Origin: Arabidopsis thaliana
Lineage: Eukaryota; Streptophyta; Magnoliopsida; Brassicales; Brassicaceae
Direction: 5' to 3'
Assembly (NCBI RefSeq): GCF_000001735.4
Contig: NC_003076.8
Location: 17,177,835 to 17,241,834 of the forward strand
Length of the DNA: 64,000 nucleotides
Shown here piece by piece: positions 36,319 to 46,601 of this stretch. The notes under the pieces are model-generated. The model ran no database searches and had not been told where the DNA came from. It saw nothing but the letters and a program-made list of their open reading frames with translations. The stretch's first letter is position 1; each line of letters opens with the position of its first letter. Made by a program: the position numbers and the translations under genes.

Positions 36319-38814
36319 TTTTGTTTTTTGGGTTGTGGTTTAATCGTCAACGTTAATTAAGCTTCAAAACGTGGAAGAGTTGTTTTGCAAGGTAAGTCAC
36401 GTTAGCTTTGTGTACTTATAATGTTAAGAGTAATATAATTAATTTCATATTAAGCCACGAGTCTATGCTTTTGATTTGTTTATTGTATAAATAAATTATG
36501 ATTACGATGGTCGTATCAAGAAGGTTGGTGTATATCCACAAGTCAATATTATTCACACATGCGTTGTATGGTAGGCTTGAGAGTTGAGACGAATATGGTT
36601 TGACAAATCTTCAAGGTATTAAGAACCCATATTGTCTTAATTTTAATTAAAAATTTAAAACTCGATAGAGTCGAGACATTTCACTCTATATACTTTCTTT
36701 TTTGGTTTGGAATATATATCACGTAAAATCCATCAATTTAAAGCAGGTTTTCAAAATTTTATTATTACTACAGTAAAACACATAAAACTTCAACCTAAAT
36801 AATTAGAAGACACTTTTATAAAAAAAAAAAAAAAGTAGAACACTTGCACTTTAGTAAGCTATATTTAATTGTGCGGCATAACTTTGGCACCAAATTTTGT
36901 AAACTCCGTTTATGACCATTATAGAAGTTTGACCACGTGCTAAAACGCAAACTGATTTACTAAACTCCATTTTAATTAGTTTATGAACTTTGTCTTAATT
37001 CTCCACCTGTTTAATATATACAACAAATGAAATCAAAAGAGGAAATTTGGGTTTGCGAGTAGGATTATAGTGTTCCGAGAAAGAGTGAAATCGAATTCAA
37101 CTTGAAGAATTATAGTATGTGTTTATGATTTTGGATGAGGTAAAACAAAAAAGAAAAACAAAATCAATACAAATTCTGAAATTTTAGCCATTGATAAAGG
37201 TTGATCTATATTCACAAGCCAAACTTATTCTCATCACGAGGGTTATATGATTCGAAGGATCTGGTACTAAAAACATATATTGCCTCGATGACTAGTAGTA
37301 GTACTTGGGTCGAAATATTTCAATACACCTTATTTCTTGAAAAATGTTGAAAATACCATACTTTCACCAGATATTCACGGTAAAAGGCATTCGGAATCTA
37401 CTACAAACTTTATTCATCTTTAGTTTCAGACGTGCGTACAACCGCGAAGAGTCATGAACATGATACTTTTTCTTGTGTAACACTCAACAAACATTAGTAT
37501 ATAAAATCTAAACGATAAGTAACTTAGCATAATGGAATCATCAATAAATACATGCATCCACATGCAATTTCGTTTCAAATTTGGTAACACCGCATAATCG
37601 CCTAATGACATAAGTCGCAGAATGAAAACTCGCAAATGAAATAAGCAACTGTCACAGCTCTAGAGAAGATTGAGATTCGTATATCCTCCAGGACCGTTTA
37701 CTTAAGTCAACATGTGCCGTCGATAAGAATGGGACGTCATCAACATTTCTCTTAATGATTTGAAGACTAGCCTCAGTTTCTTTAGTTTTCTGCATTTGAC
37801 TTTGGACATGATTGAGATCCGTAAATCCTCTAGGATTTGTTGGTTGTTGCATTGGCAAATTCCAATATGTTGGTCATTGCTTTGGTAATTTCGGCTCTTC
37901 TTAGCCTTGTTGTATATTGGAGGGCTACTATTTCTAGGAAGACTTTCAAATAGAGTTTGATTTTTGATTTGTTCTCCTTAGTATATATGCAAAACATTTC
38001 TAATTTAGAGTAACAAAATTGAGAAAAATATTGTAGTCCGGAATGGTTGTGATGGTTAGGACAGACAAATCCATTTGTTTGAAGAGATTTTCGTTTACCA
38101 TTCATAAACTATAATCCGTTACTGTTTTAGTCCGCTTTGCCCATATCTACCATTCAAAGCGTACGTGTAATCCTTTGCATTCCTCTACAGTTCTACTATT
38201 TACCATAAAATCTCTTTTCTTAAAGTCCCATCATACGAGCATAACAAGTTAAACAACACACAACTTATTTCTCTCAATCTATTCATTTTATTCTTCCAAC
38301 TAAATTTTTACTCAACTTGTTCACCTTATTACTCTGCCTCTTAAGGGACAACCATTTGCACATATCCAACTTGATTTTGTTTCTCCAAAATTGCAACATT
38401 TTTGCATCCTAAAACTTTTGTAACCAATTAGAGCAAACTAGGTAACTCAAAACAACATATGGGCTTTCAAAGTAAGTATTCTCTCAAAATCGGCTGATTC
38501 AACTTCCTGCTTCTTTCAAAGGATTCATAAACTTAATTGACAATGGGTAAAATTAAATTATCCAAACAAATCCATAAAAGAAAAAAACAACATTTCCCTA
38601 CCACCCTTTATCTTTTCCCTTCAATCCAAATCTTTCCATCTTTCATACTCAGATTATAAATACGAACAAATTCTATCTTTTTTTTAAAAAAAATTGGGGA
38701 CAAACTTGCCTGGCTCTGCAATGGTGTGGGGGCTTGAGGGTACCTTCTGTTTCTTTCATTTTTGATTATAAAATTGAATAGTTAAGAAAAAAAAAAAGCT
38801 CTTTCGAGAAATCA
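36319..38814. other. Intergenic, 2.5 kb, between lipase promoter and RING gene 3' end
   Basis: Contains the lipase promoter (from 36319) and the RING gene 3' UTR (before 38815). In between are weak internal similarities. One pair is near 36519 and 37194 (AAGGTTGGTGTATATCCACAAG and AAGGTTGATCTATATTCACAAG). The other is near 37663 and 37810 (GATTGAGATTCGTATATCCTCC and GATTGAGATCCGTAAATCCTCT). Short minus-strand open frames at 37652-37858 and 37830-38105 resemble no family I know. They may be scraps of old mobile DNA. Confidence 0.45.
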
Positions 38815-41337
38815 TCATGCTATCCTCCGCTTCTTCGCGGTGTTCAAGCCTGTAGTCTTGCAGATTGGGCAAAGATTCTTCTGTTTCAGCCATTCTTTAA
38901 TGCATTGGCTATGGAATTCATGCCCACATTCTAGTGTCCCCATGTCTTCTCCTTCGGTGTATTCCTCCTGCACCAAGTTTTCACCATTCATACTCGGACG
39001 AAAAACAATCTTATACCTTTTAAATGCTATTTCAGTAACTAGTATATTTTTACCTGACAAACACAGCATGGCTCTGCATCTTGTGGAGATTTTGTGTTGC
39101 TTTTGTATTTTCGTTGCTTTAACCGGTTTGATATGGTTTCCTCGTTTACACCGGTACAAACATCTCCAATCCGCTCTTCTAGTGCCAACAATTCCTACAG
39201 TTTATGAACCAAAAGGAGTTAGATTTAGTGATTTAACGTGACTCAGACAAAGATTTATGGTTCACTATGGTTTTTAATTTACCTCATATGACATGTTGTC
39301 CACATCAAGTCGCATGTCTCTATACCGGTCATGACCAGTAGCCCCATCAAATAGTACTGAGTGATTTAGAAGCATAACGTCCTGGAAAACAAGCATCCAG
39401 ATTATTTATGTTCCAGTTATTAGGCTAGTTCATCTAGAAATCAACAGAGACAGACACAAGACAAGTTCGAATTTAGATAACTTCGCTACAATCAGGAAAA
39501 ACTAACCTCAAGCCGCAAGTTGTTATTATTAGCATCCCTACGCATGACATCCAAGACATTCTGCATCTGTCGGAAAGAGAAACGTATTGTTAGTTCTATT
39601 TGAGTGACTGCTGAAGAACAAACAAATGGTATTTATGCGCAACTGAATGAGCCAAAGTTAACAAATTCCATCCACGTTAAAGGCTACATGCCAATAGAAT
39701 TTGTATCGACTGACCTGGGACACCATAAGTCTGCTTCTTCCTCTGCTTGCAGCTGCCAAGGCCCGCAAAGGATGAGGAATACCAACCACACTATCCCCTT
39801 GCCTATCAAACAACGGACCTGCTCTCGAGTAAGCCCGATTATGCATCTGACTATTATCACCACCAGGCTGAAGCACAAGCCCATCCGAAGAGGCAGGAGG
39901 GGCCAACGAACGAAGTGTTGGATGATCACCAGATCTCTGGTTTGTAGCATCTGCTGCAAGGGAAGAAAGCAAGGACCTACGTGCAAGTTCAGACCTTTCA
40001 GTCCTTCTTCTTTGATAATGTGGTGAATTCTGGTAAGAAGTCCACGCTAGATTAGAAGATGGTGGTGGTGGTGGTGGAACACTTGTTGTTGAGCCTGTCC
40101 TGGACACTGATGATGCACTATTCAGGTTTCCATTTGTTACATTTCTGCTACTCTGACTACGGGCAAAATTTCCTACCTCAGGAGCTGCAAACATGGGAAT
40201 CTCAAGAGTATTCCCGGGTATGCTTCTTGACCTGGTTTCATCTAGATGAAGATTTCTCTCAACGGGCGCAGTAGAGTTCGATGTTCCACCCACTAGTGAG
40301 CTCCCAGTCCACCGAAATGGTGGTAGCATAGTCCTTGAACCAGGTGGTATGCTCACAGGAGTAGAATTTGGGTTACGAGAAACGACAAAAGACTGTCCAG
40401 GTCTCAAGTCCAATGAATGCTGATCTGCTGGTAAGTGTCTTGACAAGTTCAACTGGGATGGAGGGACAGGCCGCCTGACAACAGTTCCCGCAGCAAAGGT
40501 AGATGGGTTTACAGTTTCTTGATGATCTGAGGGATTACTCCTGACGCATATATTTCTACTGGAGCTCTCTGCAATGGCAGAAACAGGAAAATTTGGTGCA
40601 GAAACAGGAAAATTTGGTACAGTACCGGAGACCATTCCTCTTGGTCCATTGTCAAGGGAGCCAGATATGTTTAAACCATTTCCTGGCCTAAAAACCGTAG
40701 AACCTGGGGTCCACGAACTGCTTTCTCCACGCTGGAAATCATGATAACCTCCTGAAGAAGATTGACTAATACTGCCTTCAAGAGCTTTTCTTTTGCAGGA
40801 TGCACGACGTCCCTCTACAGAAGAACCTGTTCCAACACCGTTCTCTTCAAAAGATCTGCCAGGTTGTGAGACCCTGGTCCCTGGTCCATTAGCTTCTATG
40901 AAGCCAGACCGACCTCTATATGGATTAATATCCTCGTGAATTTCTATATACTCTGCATTCAGATTGACATTCTGAACAGGTTGATTTGTGCCTGATGGCT
41001 GCGCAAACACTGGGTCTAAATCAATTATTTCATTTCCTCGTCCGTCAAAGCATCTTGTTTCCATTCGTTGCTCATTGTGACTGGAAGCTTCATCCTTCGT
41101 GCCACTAGAGCTAGCCTCACCAAGGCTAAATCTGCGTAAACCCTGTTGCTCGTGATAAACTGAGTTTGCAAGCGAAGTATTTGATTCAGAATTTGCAATC
41201 ATGTAATCCTGCAAGTCATTATCACCAAGACTGTGAATATTCTCCCAATGATCTATCACACCATTACTTGAAGAAGAACCATGCTCAAAGTTCAAGGCCT
41301 CTGATAAATAGCCAAGACTGGCCCTCTCCCCCTGCAT
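38815..41337 (-). CDS. RING-H2 zinc finger protein, probable E3 ubiquitin ligase
   Basis: Five exons, 41337-39715, 39566-39507, 39381-39283, 39194-39054 and 38967-38815, give 691 aa. The start is MQGERASLGYLSEAL (41337), which opens the conserved family N-terminus; the frame extends upstream into the leader, so ATG 41385 is not used. The first 540 residues are Ser, Gly, Pro and Asn-rich and probably disordered, with a small tandem repeat (PNFPVSAPNFPVSA). Conserved blocks then appear (RRDANNNNLRLEDVMLLNHS, DMRLDVDNMSYEELLALEERIG). The last 50 residues contain the RING-H2 finger, with CCVC, then ECGHEFHSQC and CPIC in C3H2C3 order, ending in KKRRIA. This layout is typical of the MBR-like plant RING-H2 ligases. 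The target is unknown. It corresponds to At5g42940. Confidence 0.94.
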
Positions 41338-42640
41338 CTTGGCTAAGCTTTTAACCACAGTTACACTCAGGAGAAGAGAACTCACGAGACTACCCTGCCC
41401 TCAACAATGTGCCTAATGGGGAGACTGCAAAACAACAAAGACAGTAGATCTTTCAGTAACAAAGACAAGGAAAAGGCTTCTACACGATGTCAACTGTAAT
41501 AAGAAACATATAAACACACTCAATCAAAACATAGCTCCTACAATTGTAATAATAAATGGCACCCTGAGATTGCATATACAGTCATATAATCTGCTTCACC
41601 TAGAAGAGCACAAGGTGCAAAAGTCACTCAAAGCAAGACCGCTGCAACTACTACTAAATGCAACTTACTTCTAGATGCGACGCCTAACTAAAACACAAAT
41701 GATTCAGTAGGAAACTAATGACACATGAGTTATTAACAAGCTTAAAAAATAAGAGGACAGATGCGATAGAAAATTCATATGATCAACCATTCTAAACACA
41801 AAAGAACTTCAAGTCTAAATTATCAAATTGACACCTAACTGCCAACTTCGAAACAAAGCGTCAATGAAAATGAGGTACAAACAAAATCCAGGACCACGTA
41901 ACAAGCATGCCAATTTTGAAACAAGGAAAAGAGTGAAAAACATTTTACTCAACTACCACCACAATGGCAATTCAGAAAAACAAGAGAAATATCAAAATAA
42001 GCACTGCCTCATCAATGACATATCAACTACCCATAGATGCAACAGCGTATGAAGTTTCACAAATCCTCAATACCAAGCAAAGATGTATTGAAACAGCAAG
42101 GTAAAAGCAAAGACAAAAGAAACCCACAGCTTGAAGATAAAGCATCATCACAATAAAAAACAATTCAAAAACCTCAAAGAATCAAACTTTCTCATAAAAC
42201 AAGCTCATAGAAGTAAAGATCCGATTCAAACATCTAAAACCCAATAACAAAAAATAATTTTTTTACCTTCTGATGAATAATAAATTCACCACAACAACAA
42301 TTCTACAGAATTTGACACAAAATTTCAAAAAAAAAACTATTTTTCAAAAAACCCACCAACCGATTCTTATCTATTTCGATCGAGCTTTGAAAACCCAATA
42401 GAACCCAGAAAAGACACAAAAATCAAAATCAAAACCAAAACCAAACAGATACAGAACATAAATCGATCTAAGAACAATAAAAATCAAAACTTTATGAAGA
42501 TTCTTAATGAAAACGAAAGAGACTCACCGATTGTTGAAGAGAGAAACCTACCGCTTTGTGGTGGAGGAGAAGGAAGAAGGAGAAGAAGAGAGAATGAGGA
42601 AAAAGGAAGGAAGCAAAGCACAACAACACAAATGGGAACA
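41338..42640 (-). other. 5' leader of the RING-H2 gene with a 1.1 kb UTR intron
   Basis: A good donor (CAATCG/GTGAGTC, GT at 42527-42526) and acceptor (TTTTGCAG/TCTCC, AG at 41426-41425) bound a likely leader intron at 42527-41425. The first leader exon is rich in CT on its own strand (about 42530-42620), as plant leaders often are. Leader introns of this size commonly raise expression. Transcript data are needed for the exact start. Confidence 0.6.
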
Positions 42641-45600
42641 GAAAAGAGGATTATTAGGACGAGACGGCAATGTGTAATTTACCATATAACCCAAAATAAA
42701 AACTAATATTTTAAGGAAATTGAATCAAAAAGTTAAAAAGGGTCAGTCATAAGAACAGTTTCCAAAGACTGAATTGAATTGCTAAATGCCTAAATCAACG
42801 AATAAACAAAAACTAATAATTCAATGTGTAAAGATTTTTAATTAATTACAGTTACACGTAATGTGTAATGTTGAAGAAGAAAGCAAGTTGGCTTAAGAAG
42901 AAAGAGTTAATAGGATTTTTCTTTTGGGTCATTCATTAGTCATTACTTAAGCAAATTGTCCCAACCAAAAGTTTCTCAGCCTTTGCCTCTTCCATACACA
43001 CGTCCCTCGTTTGTTTTACTTTTATTTGTTCATACTGAACTAAACCGGAACTTAACCGAGCAGAACAAATCCGGTTTCTTTTCGAACTTTTTGTTTCCTA
43101 GTTGTCATGTAACTTTGGTCTACTTTCTCCTTCTGTTTATCTTTTTTATTTTTATTGTTTATTTTCTTCCATTAGCTTAGATTCCCCATTTAAATATATG
43201 TACAAAAAAAAAGAGTATACGTGTGGATCAGAATCACTAGTTACCTAAATTTGGTACTGGCAAGATTTATCAATTTATGAATGGTCTTTCTTTATCCTAT
43301 ATACAAAAGAAAGAAAAAATCTAAAAATATTTTTTATTTGAGTGCATCATGTTAAAAAATATTTTTATTAATAATATTTACTTCTAGTTAATTGGTCAAT
43401 ATTGGTTTTATTGTTTGCAATCAATGCGTGAACTGTAATAAAAAAGAGAGTATATGTGTGCAGATTTATTAACTTATGAATGGTTTTATCCTATCCTATA
43501 TATATAAAAGAAAGGAAAAAAACGAAAAAGGTTTTTTTAGGGTTAACAAAAAGTCTATGTGTAATATTTACTTCTAAATTTTGGTCAATATTTTATTATT
43601 AGCAATCAATTTCTTTATTATTTTCTGAACTGTAAATAATAAGGTTCATCCCCTTAAATAAATTTTATCTTCTTGAAACGTTTTTTTAAGAAGAAATTTC
43701 ATTCTATTCATACATAATATTTTTATATTTTAAGAAAAATCATTTTAAATTTAATGTTTTGTTTAAATTTTATAAAATCCAAATATGGTTGCACATTTTA
43801 ACTTTGATATATGGAAATTAAAGTAATTTCATATACCCCTGAAAGCATAATTTAATTTTAATTTTTGAAAAGTATTTGAATATTAAAATTTGTTTTGGGA
43901 TGTGAAATGTTTTTGAAGGCATATGTTGATTTCATTGTGAAAATCAAAGTGTCTTTGTTTAATTAGTGAAACCACACACATGATTATAACCATCTTACTT
44001 TGAGAGATTCGAAGAAGAGAGAATTTCTATATAATGTTGTAATTGATCATGATTTAAATGAGTTTTTATATACATTTTAAAATGATTTGGTTTAGAGGGT
44101 TACTTCTCTAATTTTTAGAGAGAGAATTGAATTACTCAATATGGTAGAGAAAATTTTGGTCAAGAGTGAAATTTTTATATCTAAGTTCGACCATCTTTGG
44201 AAAAAAAACACATTTGTCTGAAAAGTGTGTTAGTTGGGTTTTGGCTAAATTCTAACTGGTTTACATGGTAGTTAGAAATGCAGGCGGTCTGATTATCCAT
44301 GAAATTCGGAAAACACTCCAAACTTGGGACAAACTTTATGGTGGTCTTTCGGAGAGAAGTCTACTATAAAACAGGTGCAATTCTACCGACCAGATCAGCT
44401 GATAGGGTTTATCAAAAAAAAAATTAATTTTAAAACTTTATAAAAGCTACTTGTCTACAATTCTTGATAAAAGATGAAGCATTGGATAAGCTGCTAATCA
44501 AAGCTCACCAGTAAAAAATGATCATAGACAAAAAAAAGTGGATGGAACATCTGAAGCACATGCACTAGAAGTAGCAAATGAATCTTTCGGATTATGCGCA
44601 TGAGCTTATTCTTTGGATCTAGCTATTATATAGCTCATTGGATATCAATGGCCATAACGAAATAGTAAATCACATTGGTGGTCCAATAGTAGCAAGTTAA
44701 AGTTCAAAAAGAAGGAGGACGGAAAAATTTTCACAAACCTGCATGGAAAATTTATTGATCTTCTCCTCTTTGTTAACAATGGAACCCATGTTACGACTCA
44801 TATGCCATGATTCTTTGGATCTGGTTGTGGTAGAGCTTATCATTGTATATTTCATCTGTGGTTTCAGAATATGGTTGGTAGTTGAATTAGATGTTAACGA
44901 ACCACATGCATTTTACCTTGACGGAATTTGATAAATCACTTTCTCATAGGGGCTAACATTTTTATATCTGAGTCAATCATATGGCATAAGTTGGCTTGCA
45001 CAACAAGGTGTATTAGTTACTCCAAGTAATATACTATGACCAAACCACGCCAACAAACCTCGTCCTCCGCCAAACTAGAGCCACAAATACATCGATGGGA
45101 ACCATACCGCCGTCGACGGAGGGGAGTACCTACTCACTCATGAAACTTCTTTAAGAAATCTTGACATGCGATGAAAATCAAAGAGAACCAAAGAAACTAG
45201 ACCTAAAAAACTTCTTCAAGCGAGAGAAAAAACTCAAAATTTGATCTAATGATTGTCTCCACCATAATACTGTTTAAGCCTTTAAATTTTAAGCTTTAAT
45301 ATTCTTTGACCGTTTATCATCAATTATAACTAATAAGTAATAACTAATGCTCATACAATCGTTGTAAGTCAATCACATTCTCTCTTATCGCTTCCAAGCT
45401 TAACCTTTGACATAATTCTATGAAACAGAGGTATTAGCTCTCAAATTTTGAGGCTCATTTTATGTAGATTTGTTAGTGTTTTTTTTTTAATGAATTTTCT
45501 AGGCTCTATAATTAACCAAAGTTTTCATAATTAGTAAAATAGACCCCAAATTAACAAAATATCCAAAATTAGCCAAAAAAAACATAATTAGCAAAAAGTC

Positions 45601-46601
45601 CCAAAATTAAGAAAAAACAGTAAATAAAAATTATGAATCTCCCATAATTAACAAAATAATTAATAAAAGTAAAGTTTACTTTTAAAAAAGGCCCAATTTT
45701 TTTTTCCTATTCAGCCTGGATTTTATAAGACCGGCTACGATCGCTTCTATTCACCTTCATTGTAAACCGATAAAACAATCATATATATATATATATATAT
45801 ATAATTTTGGCACAACAATCATATATTAAACCGATAGTTTTTTTTTTGGTGTGTTTGAGATGGGTATCAATTGTTATCTTAAAAGGAACCTAGAAGTAAA
45901 TTTCGTGACCTTTACACACCACACATGTTGACGTAGATACGCCCAAACGCATGTGGTGTTGTATCAAGACACAAAGTCACAAACTGTCTAAAAAGTCAAA
46001 ACCCAATCCAAAACCATCATCATGTTTTCGGCTTCTTTAAAATCCCGGTTTAGGGTTCTTTCGTAGCAACATAGAGTAGACGGTCCTGACTCGTGCTCTG
46101 CCTCTTTAATTTCCGGTTTAGTACTCTTTCGTAGTAAGTAGAAACTCTATCCATATAGACCCAAAGAAGGGCCACTCTTCTATTCTCAAAGGACTCGGTA
46201 AAAAAACAAATGCGAACGAGACAACAAAAACAAGTAAGAACACTCTACGCGCTCCCTCCAATGCGCGTAAACCCCACGTGAGACTGATATCCAAAGACAA
46301 GTGAGTTAAACGCTCTGTTTAAGCGCGTGCGTTCAGACACAAAGTGGATAATCATGGGGAAACTGTCTAACCCTAAAGAAAAAAAAGAGAAAGATTTCTA
46401 ATTTTTTTTAATAGCTAACCAAAAGAGATGGAGAATGCTAAAATACGCTAGATATGAAATAGTAGCTTAACCTACGCCGTATTTTAGTCGTTCCTCTCTT
46501 TTAAACCTACGTTCCTCGTCACCGTAATCGCTCTCGCTCTCTCTCTTCTTCGTCGCTTCATCTTTCTCTCTCTCTTTGTAACTTCGAAACCGATCAAATC
46601 C
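42641..46601. other. Gene-poor intergenic region with repeats, upstream of EXA1
   Basis: Nearly 4 kb without a supported gene. From left to right it contains the RING promoter, a diverged tandem duplication at about 43210-43640, AT-rich sequence to 44150, and a stretch at 44150-45300 of higher complexity that may be decayed mobile DNA. A repetitive AAAATTAGC-type tract lies at 45510-45620 and a (TA)n run at about 45781-45802. A 50-bp imperfect duplication occurs at 46031-46080 and 46100-46146. The EXA1 promoter and CT-rich leader occupy about 46490-46601. Confidence 0.45.
43210..43640. repeat. Diverged tandem duplication, about 230 bp per copy
   Basis: The two copies, about 43210-43440 and 43442-43640, share blocks in the same order. 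These are GAGTATACGTGTG/GAGTATATGTGTG, AGATTTATCAATTTATGAATGGT/AGATTTATTAACTTATGAATGGT, TATCCTATATA..AAAGAAAG, ATATTTACTTCTA, TTGGTCAATATT and GCAATCAAT. Similarity is broken by small gaps, so the duplication is old. The family was not identified. Confidence 0.65.

Noticed and set aside
41338-41385. Upstream ATG giving MSSLLLSVTVVKSLAK before the RING-H2 protein
   Set aside because: It lies in the spliced leader region; the conserved family N-terminus begins at ATG 41337.
41828-42052. 74-codon frame within the RING leader intron
   Set aside because: Lys/Asn-rich chance frame inside a predicted intron.
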